From positions 1 to 37,872 of IMG/VR virus record IMGVR_UViG_3300021471_000004: a DNA stretch of 37,872 nt, one strand, 5' to 3'. The stretch is from a virus. The position numbers and the translations under genes were made by a program. Shown here one piece after another: positions 25,276 to 32,346 of the stretch; the first letter of the stretch is position 1; the number at the start of each line of letters is the position of its first letter. The notes beneath the pieces are model-generated. The model ran no database searches and was not told where the DNA came from. It saw nothing but the letters and a program-made list of their open reading frames with translations.

Positions 25276-25559
25276 ATAATATATATAAGCCAGTTTAGCG
25301 CGGTCAAAAAGAAAAAATTATCCCAAATAAAACGGGCAACGCTTAGATAGTAAAACGGACTTTCCCCATCGCTGAAAAAAGACTCCTCTGGACGGCCCAA
25401 TTTTGCCCTTACTGACGCCCATATTATAAATAATATTATAAATGTTATAATATGTGTCATGATATCGGATAGGGGAAATTCAATATTCAAGGAATTGAAT
25501 TTCCCCTGCTCCCTGAAACCAAGGGTAAAAGCTATCATTAAAGCATCGCCGAGTATCAT
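25269..25559 (-). CDS. Small membrane protein, paralogue 3, carrying a terminase-derived insertion
   Basis: I chose ATG 25559 (96 residues) because AAAAGGGGG lies at the right distance and the leader matches that of paralogue 2. The protein starts MILGDALMIAFTLG and later has IITFIILFIIWASVRAKLGR and GESPFYY, matching the MxLGexL, FxxIWAxxxA and GSPFY elements of paralogue 2. Between them residues 15-30 (FREQGKFNSLNIEFPL) have no counterpart: they are encoded by a 50-bp fold-back copy of the large-terminase gene. Two to three membrane helices are likely. Function unknown. Confidence 0.72.
   Translation of the reverse strand: MILGDALMIAFTLGFREQGKFNSLNIEFPLSDIMTHIITFIILFIIWASVRAKLGRPEESFFSDGESPFYYLSVARFIWDNFFFLTALNWLIYIIC
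25471..25520. repeat. Fold-back insertion copied from the large-terminase gene
   Basis: Bases 25471-25495 are identical to 36575-36599 of the terminase gene (25 of 25). Bases 25494-25520 are the exact reverse complement of 36562-36588 (27 of 27). The two matches abut, so the whole 50-bp block is explained by copying the terminase sequence and folding back. The block contains a perfect 14-bp inverted repeat with a 9-base loop (25471-25484 and 25494-25507). The minus-strand transcript therefore carries 25 bases antisense to terminase mRNA. Confidence 0.93.
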
Positions 25560-25572
25560 TGAACCCCCTTTT

Positions 25573-25947
25573 CTAACGTCCCCAGAACAAAATATATGCC
25601 CCAATACCTCCCCGGAAGAGGTCTTGATCATAGTCGTCTCTTAATACATTATCAAAAGCATAACATCCGGCTAAAAATAGCGAGAATATAGCATAGAAAC
25701 CCGCAGATACTCCCATTAGCGGAAGGTTAAGTGCAAAAGGTATAACGGGGATATGCAACATTATCGTTATCTTGCAAATTCCTTTATGTGTATCAAAGCT
25801 CCCTCTATAAAAAGGACTACCCTTACTATTACCGTCAGGGTCGGGGGAACCTATTAACTTAGTATTTAATGCTATAAACACCGCCCAGATTAGGAAAAGT
25901 GGTAGTAAACTCAGCATAGCGCAAAATAAAACCTCCCCGAGTGTCAT
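25573..25947 (-). CDS. Small membrane protein, paralogue 2
   Basis: The 124-residue protein starts MTLGEVLFCAMLSLLPLFLI behind GAAGGGGGTGC, a good ribosome site. It has an N-terminal membrane helix, NTKLIGSPDPDG (residues about 28-39) and GSPFYRG, then two further hydrophobic helices (MLHIPVIPFALNLPLMGVSA and GFYAIFSLFLAGCYAF). NTKLIGSPDPDG is identical in paralogue 1 and is encoded by a 35-bp perfect repeat. I do not recognise the family. Its place inside a glycan operon hints at a membrane partner for a glycosyltransferase, or a tiny envelope-modifying protein. Confidence 0.75.
   Translation of the reverse strand: MTLGEVLFCAMLSLLPLFLIWAVFIALNTKLIGSPDPDGNSKGSPFYRGSFDTHKGICKITIMLHIPVIPFALNLPLMGVSAGFYAIFSLFLAGCYAFDNVLRDDYDQDLFRGGIGAYILFWGR
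25832..25866. repeat. 35-bp direct repeat, copy 1
   Basis: This 35-base sequence recurs exactly at 26159-26193. Both copies encode the NTKLIGSPDPDG region of two neighbouring small membrane proteins that differ elsewhere. Confidence 0.93.
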
Positions 25948-25965
25948 TAAGCACCCCCTTCACTT

Positions 25966-26280
25966 TCAAGAGTACCGTGAGAGACGCAGGAACGTGACCA
26001 CTCCCATTATTCCGATTGATGGGAACACAATATAACCGCCAAAGCATCCCATTACAGCCAAAAGAAGCAAGTATATGATATGGCCTGTTGACGATATCAG
26101 CATATTCTCTACGCACATGTTGCTAAACGCTTCGCAAAAAGGGCTGTTTTTGTCCCAGCCGTCAGGGTCGGGGGAACCTATTAACTTAGTATTACATGTT
26201 GCATACAGCAGCCAAAACGAGGAAATTGTTATAAATTCCCGCATAAAGGAAAACCAAAGATCGCTAATATTGTATTCCAT
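25966..26280 (-). CDS. Small membrane protein, paralogue 1
   Basis: The 104-residue protein has an N-terminal hydrophobic helix (FITISSFWLLYATC), the shared NTKLIGSPDPDG motif, KNSPFCEAF in place of GSPFY, and a C-terminal pair of helices (IIYLLLLAVMGCFGGYIVF). The ribosome site ahead of ATG 26280 is weak; translation may be coupled to the 53-aa gene whose stop lies six bases upstream. An alternative ATG at codon 13 exists. Same unknown family as the next two genes. Confidence 0.7.
   Translation of the reverse strand: MEYNISDLWFSFMREFITISSFWLLYATCNTKLIGSPDPDGWDKNSPFCEAFSNMCVENMLISSTGHIIYLLLLAVMGCFGGYIVFPSIGIMGVVTFLRLSRYS
26159..26193. repeat. 35-bp direct repeat, copy 2
   Basis: Identical to 25832-25866, 327 bases away, in the same frame of the neighbouring paralogue (NTKLIGSPDPDG). 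Confidence 0.93.
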
Positions 26281-26285
26281 ATAAC

Positions 26286-26447
26286 TTATTGGCTTTTGGC
26301 TTTGTAATTATGGCGATTATGGCTATAATACTTAAAATTCCCCCGGCTTCTGGTCTCTCTCATGTAATCGATAATCAACACCCCCACAAGCCCAATGCTC
26401 CACAACAGCATAGCCCCGGCTAATACCGTAGTCCAATCCCAGTTCAT
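26286..26447 (-). CDS. Small single-TM protein (53 aa)
   Basis: ATG at 26447 sits behind AAGGAGGTAAAATC, a very strong ribosome site. The peptide is MNWDWTTVLAGAMLLWSIGL, VGVLIIDYM, and a basic, aromatic tail (FKYYSHNRHNYKAKSQ). It thus has one membrane helix with a charged C-terminus. Its ATGA overlaps the stop of the preceding 45-aa gene. Function unknown; it belongs to a run of six tiny genes inserted between the GT4 and the first GT2 gene. Confidence 0.65.
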   Translation of the reverse strand: MNWDWTTVLAGAMLLWSIGLVGVLIIDYMRETRSRGNFKYYSHNRHNYKAKSQ

Positions 26448-26581
26448 GATTTTACCTCCTTCTTTTTGCTGAATATTTTAGCTACTCTCTGATAAGCTCT
26501 TTTCAGAGACATATAGATTGTAACCGTGCCCACGAAAACGGTAATCATAGTCAGCAAAGCGATAATATCAAACACGCTCAT
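26444..26581 (-). CDS. Small single-TM protein (45 aa)
   Basis: ATG at 26581 follows GAAAGGAGGCCAAAGG, a strong ribosome site. The peptide starts MSVFDIIALLTMITVFVGTV, then TIYMSLKRAY and a Lys-rich end. One membrane helix is followed by a basic tail. The stop overlaps the next start (TCATGA). No known family recognised; the 45-aa and 53-aa products look like a matched membrane pair. Confidence 0.65.
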   Translation of the reverse strand: MSVFDIIALLTMITVFVGTVTIYMSLKRAYQRVAKIFSKKKEVKS

Positions 26582-26648
26582 CCTTTGGCCTCCTTTCCTC
26601 TATCCAATATTTTTTTCTTGCATTAGGTGTCATTTCAGATTCTAACAT
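26568..26648 (-). CDS. Tiny protein (26 aa) after the GT4 gene
   Basis: ATG at 26648 overlaps the end of the GT4 gene, behind GGAGGTAACGG. The peptide starts MLESEMTPNARKKYWIEERR and is strongly charged. The start is well placed for translation, but at 26 codons, and overlapping the next gene by 14 bases, it could also be only a coupling leader that carries ribosomes to the 45-aa gene. Confidence 0.4.
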   Translation of the reverse strand: MLESEMTPNARKKYWIEERRPKDERV

Positions 26649-27673
26649 TCCGTTACCTCCTTAAATATCTTCTTAGCTATCTCAATGGCGTTGTGTTTTT
26701 CCTTAACGTAAGCATGCCATTTTCCAGCCGTTTTGGTATCTTTGAGAGCTTTTTCAATCTCGCGGGCCAGGTCTTTGGCGTCCGTAAATCGATAGGGATA
26801 TTTAAGGTTTCTGAGAATTTTTCTGTCTGAGGCGACAACCAATTTCCTTAGCGCCAGGTACTTAAGAAAGGGAGAAGTATATAAGATATCATTGGCTGGA
26901 TTGTTACTCCTTACGGCTAAACCCACATCAGCCTTGGCTAACTCTTTATCTAGTGATTCTCTTTTAACCCAGCCGGTAAAGTGCACGTTGCGAACGCATT
27001 CTTTATTTTTTAAATATACCAGCCGTTCATAGTTCGGGCCGTCTCCGATAATATAGAAATCAACATTCGGTAAATATGCAGCGGCTTTTATCACAACCTC
27101 TAGCCCTTTATTTTCGGTAAGCGTGCCGTAGAAGATAACCCGTTTTATTTTATTGTCCGGCTTGGGAGGGATTGTTTCGGGGATCTCCACTGGGTCTAAA
27201 ATTACCTTCACTTTTGTATATGTTTCCCGGGATACTTCTTCCGCCATTTCTTTGCTGATAGCCAGTATTAAATCAATTTTGTTCCAGGCGGCTATTTCAA
27301 GAGGATGAAGAAGCCGGTAAAGCCATGGGGGGAGATTAGCCTTTAGATGGTAATCTCCCAGCCTAAGGATTACCTTAGACTCTGGACTCATGGCTTTTAC
27401 CAACCCGCAGTAGAAAGGGAAGGAGTCATCGCAGTAAATAACGTCGTATTTTCCCTCGCGCACTGAAAAAGGAGCGTATATAAGCCAGAATAAGGCGTTA
27501 AAAAATTTCGTAAAAGGGTTAAAGCGATTTACTAAGCCGCCGCTGATTATGGTATGGCGGATTTTCTGGCTATTGCGGAGCATTTCTTCAACATACGGAA
27601 AAGCTTGATTGGTCTCCGGGATAATTGTTTTGTCGTGGCGGTGCATCCAGGCTACTTTTTTTGTTTCTTTCAT
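26642..27673 (-). CDS. GT4-family glycosyltransferase
   Basis: The 343-residue protein has a GT-B layout. The N-terminal acceptor domain includes GKYDVIYCDDSFPFYCGLVK. The C-terminal donor domain has VIFYGTLTENKGLEVVIKAA (the G...KG region), DFYIIGDGPNYERL, VHFTGWVKRESLDKELAKAD and ILYTSPFLKYLALRKLVVAS; the last contains the P-FK pattern that replaces the E-x7-E of many GT4 enzymes. It should be a cytoplasmic, membrane-associated nucleotide-sugar transferase. It overlaps the methyltransferase by four bases. Confidence 0.9.
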   Translation of the reverse strand: MKETKKVAWMHRHDKTIIPETNQAFPYVEEMLRNSQKIRHTIISGGLVNRFNPFTKFFNALFWLIYAPFSVREGKYDVIYCDDSFPFYCGLVKAMSPESKVILRLGDYHLKANLPPWLYRLLHPLEIAAWNKIDLILAISKEMAEEVSRETYTKVKVILDPVEIPETIPPKPDNKIKRVIFYGTLTENKGLEVVIKAAAYLPNVDFYIIGDGPNYERLVYLKNKECVRNVHFTGWVKRESLDKELAKADVGLAVRSNNPANDILYTSPFLKYLALRKLVVASDRKILRNLKYPYRFTDAKDLAREIEKALKDTKTAGKWHAYVKEKHNAIEIAKKIFKEVTEC

Positions 27674-28344
27674 TTTATCCTCCTTAGCTTATACCATTTT
27701 TGCCAGGTGGGAGTTGACACCTCATCCACTATTTCAAAATTGTTGTGACAGTATCTGTTTATATCGGAGTGGTCGTAGAGGTATAAATGATGTTCCTCGC
27801 TGAATTTCCTGCCCTCGGCTTCTATGGATATATTCAAAATGGCCCGCTTTCTGTCTACTTCTTTGGGCGTGATTGTCCTTTTAACTCCGCCTATATGCCT
27901 TACGGTCTTTTTAAATCTTTCTTTTTCCATTTTATCGTAGTCGTACACGTCAAATATAAAATACCCTCCCGGCTTAACCGGTATCTGGTACCACCAGTTG
28001 TGAAACAGCATATAATTTACCACGTTAAAAAGGGCGTAAACAGCGTCGGCAGTACCGATAATCTCCATAAATCTGCGGTTCTCGGTAAGGCATGCTATAT
28101 CTTCAGCGTATTCTGGGATTATTAGATTCTTGTGGGGAGAGAGCGCTCTCATCGCCTTGGACGGTTCAAGCCCCATTATCTTAACGTGGGGCGGAAAATA
28201 TTTCCAATAGGAAGCAGTACCACAGCCTATATCGAGGATTTTCTTGGGGCACTCTCCCCAGAGGTAAACAAAATCAATCTCTCTCTGGTAGGGCTTTCTT
28301 TTATTTAGCTTGTCGTAATACCTGGCGTAATTTCTGGCAAACAT
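27670..28344 (-). CDS. SAM-dependent methyltransferase (class I)
   Basis: The 224-residue protein contains motif I ILDIGCGTASYWKYFPP (LDIGCGT at residues 37-43), a motif II-like GLEPSKAM with the acidic Glu that contacts the ribose, and the later AVYALFNVVNYMLFH and GGYFIFDVYDY strands of the Rossmann methyltransferase core. It resembles small-molecule and sugar methyltransferases of surface-glycan loci. Likely role: O- or N-methylation of a sugar in the cassette. Overlap with the aminotransferase is 44 bases. Confidence 0.88.
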   Translation of the reverse strand: MFARNYARYYDKLNKRKPYQREIDFVYLWGECPKKILDIGCGTASYWKYFPPHVKIMGLEPSKAMRALSPHKNLIIPEYAEDIACLTENRRFMEIIGTADAVYALFNVVNYMLFHNWWYQIPVKPGGYFIFDVYDYDKMEKERFKKTVRHIGGVKRTITPKEVDRKRAILNISIEAEGRKFSEEHHLYLYDHSDINRYCHNNFEIVDEVSTPTWQKWYKLRRIK

Positions 28345-29494
28345 ATTTTATATCCTCCTTAGTTAAATCCATGCCGCTGGGTAAATAAAAAGCGTGCTTC
28401 CACATATAGTTGGCATAAGGAAAGTCTGATTCTTTTAAACCCCCGATAATGTCTGGTTTATCGATGAATTGAACCATTATTTTATATGGCTCATATAGGC
28501 TCTCCAGCACAAACCTGCGGTGGGGATAACTCAATAACTGATTATAAGGGTTAACAAGGCATTTAATGCGGTGCAGGGGGTAGAAGTACCTCCGGCATTC
28601 TATGCCTTTTTTACCCAGGGCGTTTACTATTTTGCTTGCCGGGTATTTGGTAGTAATGAGATACATCCAGGGAACCGGTACGTCAAATTCTATGCCTGCT
28701 TCTCCCGGCAGGTACTTTTTATACAAATCACGATTGCGCTGTTTAATCTCGGTATATTTATCTATCTTTTCCAATTGGGCCAACGCCAGCGCCGCCTGTA
28801 AATTGGACATAGCGAGATTATTACCAAGATGAGTATGGGAGTAATGGTTCTTCTTGTTCCGGCACATCTCCCGGTAAGCTTTCACCCGCTCGAAAATATA
28901 GGGTTTATCGGTTACCACAATCCCGCCTTCTCCGGCGGTTATCATTTTGTTGTAGTAAAGGGAATAACAGGCCACGTCTTTTACCGGAAACGGTTGCCAG
29001 TATTGGGAGGCGTCGTCAATCATAACGGCTTTGCTGTGTTCCGTATTTTCCCATTTGCCGAATAGGTGGCTTCGGATTATCCACCGTAGATTACCGGTCT
29101 CCTTATCGTAATAGTCTATAACTTTCTTTTTCTTATCATATTGTTTATCGTATAGCTTAACCGTGATACCTAAACGAGAGGACGCCAGCAACGCGGATAT
29201 TATAGTGTCGGCTCTTATGCCCAGCCTTGCCCCGGTAACATAACGGCAGTCATTGATATTTTGGGCGAAATTTCTTGTTAGATTAGGCACGACAGCCCAG
29301 ATAGCCGCTTCAAGAGCCGCTGTTCCGCTGCAGACTGCCACGGCGTATTTAGTGCCGCTCCACCTGGCAAAGGCTTCCTCAAATTTTCTAACGAATTTAC
29401 CCCGGCGGGATACTTCGCCTTGTCTCACGCTTTCAGTGAGATATTTTATTTCGTTACCGTCGAATTTTCGGCCAAATACTGGTAATTTCTTCAT
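28301..29494 (-). CDS. DegT/DnrJ/EryC1-family sugar aminotransferase
   Basis: The 397-residue PLP enzyme has the family blocks: KFEEAFARWSGTKYAVAVCS with SGTAA (residues 56-60, phosphate binding), VMIDDASQYW (Asp160 for the PLP ring nitrogen), and YSLYYNKMITAGEGGIVVTD with the Schiff-base Lys183. The loop between about 65 and 155 is longer and less regular than in standard DegT proteins (for example LYDKQYDKKKKVIDYYDK). It should convert a keto-sugar nucleotide to an amino sugar. It pairs with the epimerase/dehydratase that precedes it in the operon. Confidence 0.88.
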   Translation of the reverse strand: MKKLPVFGRKFDGNEIKYLTESVRQGEVSRRGKFVRKFEEAFARWSGTKYAVAVCSGTAALEAAIWAVVPNLTRNFAQNINDCRYVTGARLGIRADTIISALLASSRLGITVKLYDKQYDKKKKVIDYYDKETGNLRWIIRSHLFGKWENTEHSKAVMIDDASQYWQPFPVKDVACYSLYYNKMITAGEGGIVVTDKPYIFERVKAYREMCRNKKNHYSHTHLGNNLAMSNLQAALALAQLEKIDKYTEIKQRNRDLYKKYLPGEAGIEFDVPVPWMYLITTKYPASKIVNALGKKGIECRRYFYPLHRIKCLVNPYNQLLSYPHRRFVLESLYEPYKIMVQFIDKPDIIGGLKESDFPYANYMWKHAFYLPSGMDLTKEDIKYVCQKLRQVLRQAK

Positions 29495-30431
29495 AACGTC
29501 TCTCTAAATCCCGAATAGTGCGCCTGAGCGCTTCTTCGAGATTTACTTGGGGGCGGTAGTCGATAACGGAATATATTTTACTGTTATCGCTCCATAAGCT
29601 TTCTATATCCCATGGCCTACGCCGCCATTGGTCGGTTTGTACAACAATATCTTTCCCCATAATCCTACCGATTAGCTTAGCTAAGTCGTATATTTTTATT
29701 ACCTCCTCGCTTCCCAAATTGTAAACCTCTCCAAATTCTCCCTTCTCCAGAAGCTCAACAGCGCATTTGGCCTGGTCTCCGGCATAGAGGAAATCTCTTT
29801 GAGTGTTGTTGCCCAGTCGTATAACGTTACTTTTTTTGGCTTGGTAAATTATTTCCGGGATAACATAAGGATGTAAAATATCTCTTTCGCCGACGCAGTT
29901 AAACTGGCGCAGAGAGATAGCTCTTATTTTAGCTTCTCTGTACCTGGCTTGAATTAACATATCTATCGCCAGTTTAGAACTGCCATAACTTGAATGAGCT
30001 TTCACGGGGGAAGTTTCTTTTATTTTTCCGCTGACATCTCCGTATATTTCGGCTGAGGATATTTGCAGGAAGCCTTTTATCCGGGGGAGAGACATCGCGG
30101 CGTTGATGCATTTCAGAGCGCCCATGGCGTTAATCTTAAAAATGTGTAAGGGGCGCTCATAGCTAAGAGGCACATACGGCTCAGCGGCGTAATTGAAAAC
30201 GTAGTCAATCTTATAGTCGCGAAAGATTCCAAAGGTAGTCATTTCGGAATGGGTTATATCGTGCCAAAGAAAGATAGCTTTAGGGTGAATGAAATCACGC
30301 CTGCCGGATATAAGATTATCCAGCACGATGACGTTGCAATTTCTGTTTTCAATGAGATAATCTACCAGGTGACTCCCTAAAAAGCCAGCTCCTCCTATTA
30401 CGGCCACGTTTACGTCGCTGATGTTACGCAT
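29454..30431 (-). CDS. NAD-dependent epimerase/dehydratase (extended SDR)
   Basis: The 325-residue protein has GGAGFLG (residues 13-19), the NYAAEPYVPLSYERP segment, SSAEIYG (125-131), the catalytic YGSSK (Tyr149, Lys153) and GNNTQRDFLYAGDQA. These are typical of UDP-glucose 4-epimerase, GDP-mannose or dTDP-glucose 4,6-dehydratase-like enzymes; the precise substrate cannot be told. All catalytic residues are present. AAAGGAGG lies just before the ATG. It is the first glycan gene after the YqaJ exonuclease, with only a 14-base gap. Confidence 0.9.
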   Translation of the reverse strand: MRNISDVNVAVIGGAGFLGSHLVDYLIENRNCNVIVLDNLISGRRDFIHPKAIFLWHDITHSEMTTFGIFRDYKIDYVFNYAAEPYVPLSYERPLHIFKINAMGALKCINAAMSLPRIKGFLQISSAEIYGDVSGKIKETSPVKAHSSYGSSKLAIDMLIQARYREAKIRAISLRQFNCVGERDILHPYVIPEIIYQAKKSNVIRLGNNTQRDFLYAGDQAKCAVELLEKGEFGEVYNLGSEEVIKIYDLAKLIGRIMGKDIVVQTDQWRRRPWDIESLWSDNSKIYSVIDYRPQVNLEEALRRTIRDLERRYEEITSIWPKIRR

Positions 30432-30445
30432 GAACGTCCTCCTTT

Positions 30446-31042
30446 TTAGATTTTCAGCTTCTTCTCTACCTCCTCCAACTCGGCTATGAATAGTTTTAGC
30501 TCTTTCTCTAAGGCGTTTATATAGTTTTTGTCGCGGTCAACTCTTAAGATTAACGGCTTCATGTTGGGTGAATAGCTCATAAAATCGCACCATTTCCTTT
30601 CGGTGACCAATAACTGCCCCTGAATTTGAGGGTAATACTGGATAGGTACTGACTCAGAGATAACATAACCAACGTGGTTATGAGGAAGGGGGCATTTGAT
30701 CTCTAGCAGGCCGTCAGAATCAACTAGCCCGTCAGGAGAACAGCCGTACCCTTCCTCATCAAGGCAGAAACCCGGAACGTCAACGGTATTCCCAGTTATC
30801 AGCTTATAGATTAATCTAGCTTCTTCTTCGAGATTAGTACCTCTTTCCATGGCTTCGCTGCTGTAGCTTTCCGATGGTATTCCTGACACTCTCTCAGCCG
30901 CCAGCTTGTAGAGGTATTTATCTCGTTGCCGGGAGCGTTTCCCTTCGGAGGTTAATATCTCGTGGAAGTGGGAGGCGGTAGGAATGCCCAGCCTGGCTTT
31001 AAACCATTCTTCGCTTCTTTGAGTTACTTCTATAATTTCCAT
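30446..31042 (-). CDS. YqaJ-type (lambda exonuclease-like) recombination exonuclease
   Basis: The 198-residue protein starts EVTQRSEEWFKARLGIPTAS, the standard opening of YqaJ nucleases. It has MERGTNLEEEARLIY (the conserved G...E.A), then GYGCSPDGLVDSDGLLEIKC with Asp104, Glu114 and Lys116 forming the PD-(D/E)xK site. These enzymes chew one strand of DNA ends to load an annealing protein. The ERF annealase gene lies directly upstream and overlaps it by 44 bases, a typical phage recombination pair. Confidence 0.94.
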   Translation of the reverse strand: MEIIEVTQRSEEWFKARLGIPTASHFHEILTSEGKRSRQRDKYLYKLAAERVSGIPSESYSSEAMERGTNLEEEARLIYKLITGNTVDVPGFCLDEEGYGCSPDGLVDSDGLLEIKCPLPHNHVGYVISESVPIQYYPQIQGQLLVTERKWCDFMSYSPNMKPLILRVDRDKNYINALEKELKLFIAELEEVEKKLKI

Positions 31043-31742
31043 TTTTATTGGCCCTCGCTTTTAAAGCGGTTAATATTTTATTATACATATCTTCGTTCAT
31101 CGCCTCGATGCTGTCAACATTAAAATGCTTTAAGACCTGAACTTCCTTGAGATTAGCGGCTATTATCCAATCACGTAAGGTATTAATCTGGTCTTCAGAC
31201 AACTTTTTTTCAGAGTAAGCCATACCGTCGTCGTCATCATCGGCAGAAAGCCCCAGGAGAGATAGTAAAGTATAGCGCTGCAGATAGGTAATTGTTGAGC
31301 CGATAGCCTGTATGGTGTTCTTTGAGCCTGAATTATCCATAGGAGCGCTTAGGGTGGTCTGTTCAGAGTGGCCCAGCTTGTGCGTGATTTTACAGGTAAC
31401 TACTATCTGCCCATTTTGAGACGTGTCCCAAGACGCGGATAATCCGTATTTGCTGAGAGCGGGATTGATTTTTTTGCAAAGATTGGGAAGCGTAGCGTGT
31501 TTGTACTTTACCCGCTGCCCTAATTTATTGGTATAATCAACTAATTTATCCTTAACAATATCCGGAGCGCTGGCTTTAAATTCCGCCATGGCTTTATGGT
31601 ACGCTTTTTTTGCCTCGTTGTTCTGCCAGCGTTCTTGAAGAATTAAAAGCTTTTCTAGTTTGTCTAAATCTGTGTCTGATTTGATGGCGGAGGCGATTAG
31701 CTCCGCCGGAGACTTGCTTTGCACCTTTTCTAATTCCGACAT
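30999..31742 (-). CDS. erf: ERF-family single-strand annealing recombinase
   Basis: The 247-residue protein carries the ERF domain (about residues 35-190): LEKLLILQERWQNNEAKKAY, FKASAPDIVKDKLVDYTNK, KYKHATLPNLCKKINPALSK, and the highly conserved QAIGSTITYLQRYTLLSLLG followed by a run of Asp residues. ERF proteins form rings that anneal complementary single strands, supporting circularisation and concatemer formation in phages without their own polymerase. The C-terminal tail is basic. ATG 31742 follows AAAGGAGGGCTAA, a strong ribosome site. Confidence 0.95.
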   Translation of the reverse strand: MSELEKVQSKSPAELIASAIKSDTDLDKLEKLLILQERWQNNEAKKAYHKAMAEFKASAPDIVKDKLVDYTNKLGQRVKYKHATLPNLCKKINPALSKYGLSASWDTSQNGQIVVTCKITHKLGHSEQTTLSAPMDNSGSKNTIQAIGSTITYLQRYTLLSLLGLSADDDDDGMAYSEKKLSEDQINTLRDWIIAANLKEVQVLKHFNVDSIEAMNEDMYNKILTALKARANKNGNYRSNSKKRRMV

Positions 31743-31757
31743 TTAGCCCTCCTTTCG

Positions 31758-31823
31758 TTATCCGTATTTCTTAAGCATATAAAATAAACATATGCCACAT
31801 AAAATAAACCCTACCCAAAACAT
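31758..31823 (-). CDS. Putative 21-aa membrane peptide
   Basis: ATG 31823 sits behind AAGGGGGGGCAGC. The peptide starts MFWVGFILCGICLFYMLKKY, a single hydrophobic helix with a basic end. It lies between the 70-aa gene and erf, in the same direction, within an otherwise empty 94-base gap. Short length keeps this tentative. Confidence 0.4.
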   Translation of the reverse strand: MFWVGFILCGICLFYMLKKYG

Positions 31824-31836
31824 GCTGCCCCCCCTT

Positions 31837-32049
31837 CTACCATTTACTTATTAAAAACATGCTCCATTCATAATATCCATTTCGCAAGCGCCTGATTCTT
31901 ATATCACGCGTGGCGAAGGCTTTCAAAAGAAACAGAATAACAGACCTTAGCGTTCCTTTGGGAAGCCCTGCCGCCCGCTTTTTGGCACGCTTTTTGTAGC
32001 GTACTTCGTTGTCGTTTAATTCAATTGTAAGCCTTGTTTTATACTTCAT
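31837..32049 (-). CDS. Small basic protein, possible ribbon-helix-helix regulator (70 aa)
   Basis: The protein starts MKYKTRLTIELNDNEVRYKK and continues with a basic helix and PKGTLRSVILFLLKAFATRD. A beta-strand with alternating hydrophobics followed by two helices is the layout of ribbon-helix-helix DNA-binding proteins (LTIEL...G...R...). It is the first gene after a promoter with a perfect 7-bp inverted repeat, so it may regulate its own operon, which runs on into erf, the exonuclease and the glycan genes. The fold is inferred. Confidence 0.6.
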   Translation of the reverse strand: MKYKTRLTIELNDNEVRYKKRAKKRAAGLPKGTLRSVILFLLKAFATRDIRIRRLRNGYYEWSMFLISKW

Positions 32050-32065
32050 TTCTCACCTCACTTTT

Positions 32066-32094
32066 AGGTTAACATATCTTGACAATTTTGTCAA
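32066..32094 (-). promoter_or_regulatory. Sigma70-like promoter with inverted-repeat operator
   Basis: On the minus strand TTGACA (32089-32094) and TAACCT (32066-32071) are 17 bases apart. The -35 box lies inside CTTGACA-AAAT-TGTCAAG, a perfect 7-bp inverted repeat (32078-32095) that could be an operator. The surrounding sequence is nearly shared with the promoter at 35827-35855. The predicted 5' leader to ATG 32049 would be very short, which is a weak point. Confidence 0.5.
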
Positions 32095-32112
32095 GAGGTT
32101 TTTTTAAAAAAT

Positions 32113-32346
32113 TCATCTTTCTCTAATTCCCATAGCCTCTTTTATAGTTTGCGGTAAGTTAATAGGGTATCCGTTGGCGTTGGGTATTCCTATAGCCATC
32201 ATTATTGCATAAGACTGATTTCGAGGTATAGAATCCCTCCTCTCAAAGTATGCAGGCCATCTTACGGCCCATTCTATTTTTTCCATAGGTACCCTAACGA
32301 CGGCATTCTCAATGTATTTGTTTAAGCGTTTTTCGTACCAACTCAT
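32113..32346 (-). CDS. Unknown small protein (77 aa)
   Basis: I do not recognise it. The protein starts MSWYEKRLNKYIENAVVRVP, has a central MEKIEWAVRWPAYFERRD helix, and ends with PNANGYPINLPQTIKEAMG. It has no membrane helix. It overlaps the replication organiser gene by 38 bases and ends about 20 bases before the promoter region of the next unit. An early accessory role is likely only from position. Confidence 0.65.
   Translation of the reverse strand: MSWYEKRLNKYIENAVVRVPMEKIEWAVRWPAYFERRDSIPRNQSYAIMMAIGIPNANGYPINLPQTIKEAMGIRER

Noticed and set aside
25269-25631. Longer 120-codon version of the small membrane protein
   Set aside because: The first 24 codons have no ribosome site and overlap the upstream gene, whereas ATG 25559 has AAAAGGGGG and aligns with the paralogue start.
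24966-29205. Shared CAGCAACGCGGATA near 24967 and 29189 as a repeat element
   Set aside because: Only 14 bases match, in different genes and frames, with no flanking similarity; compatible with chance or codon usage.
32078-32107. Intrinsic terminator in the plus direction (CTTGACA/TGTCAAG stem followed by a T run)
   Set aside because: No plus-strand gene lies anywhere upstream in this block, the stem is AT-rich, and the same bases form the -35 region of a minus-strand promoter; an operator is the better reading.
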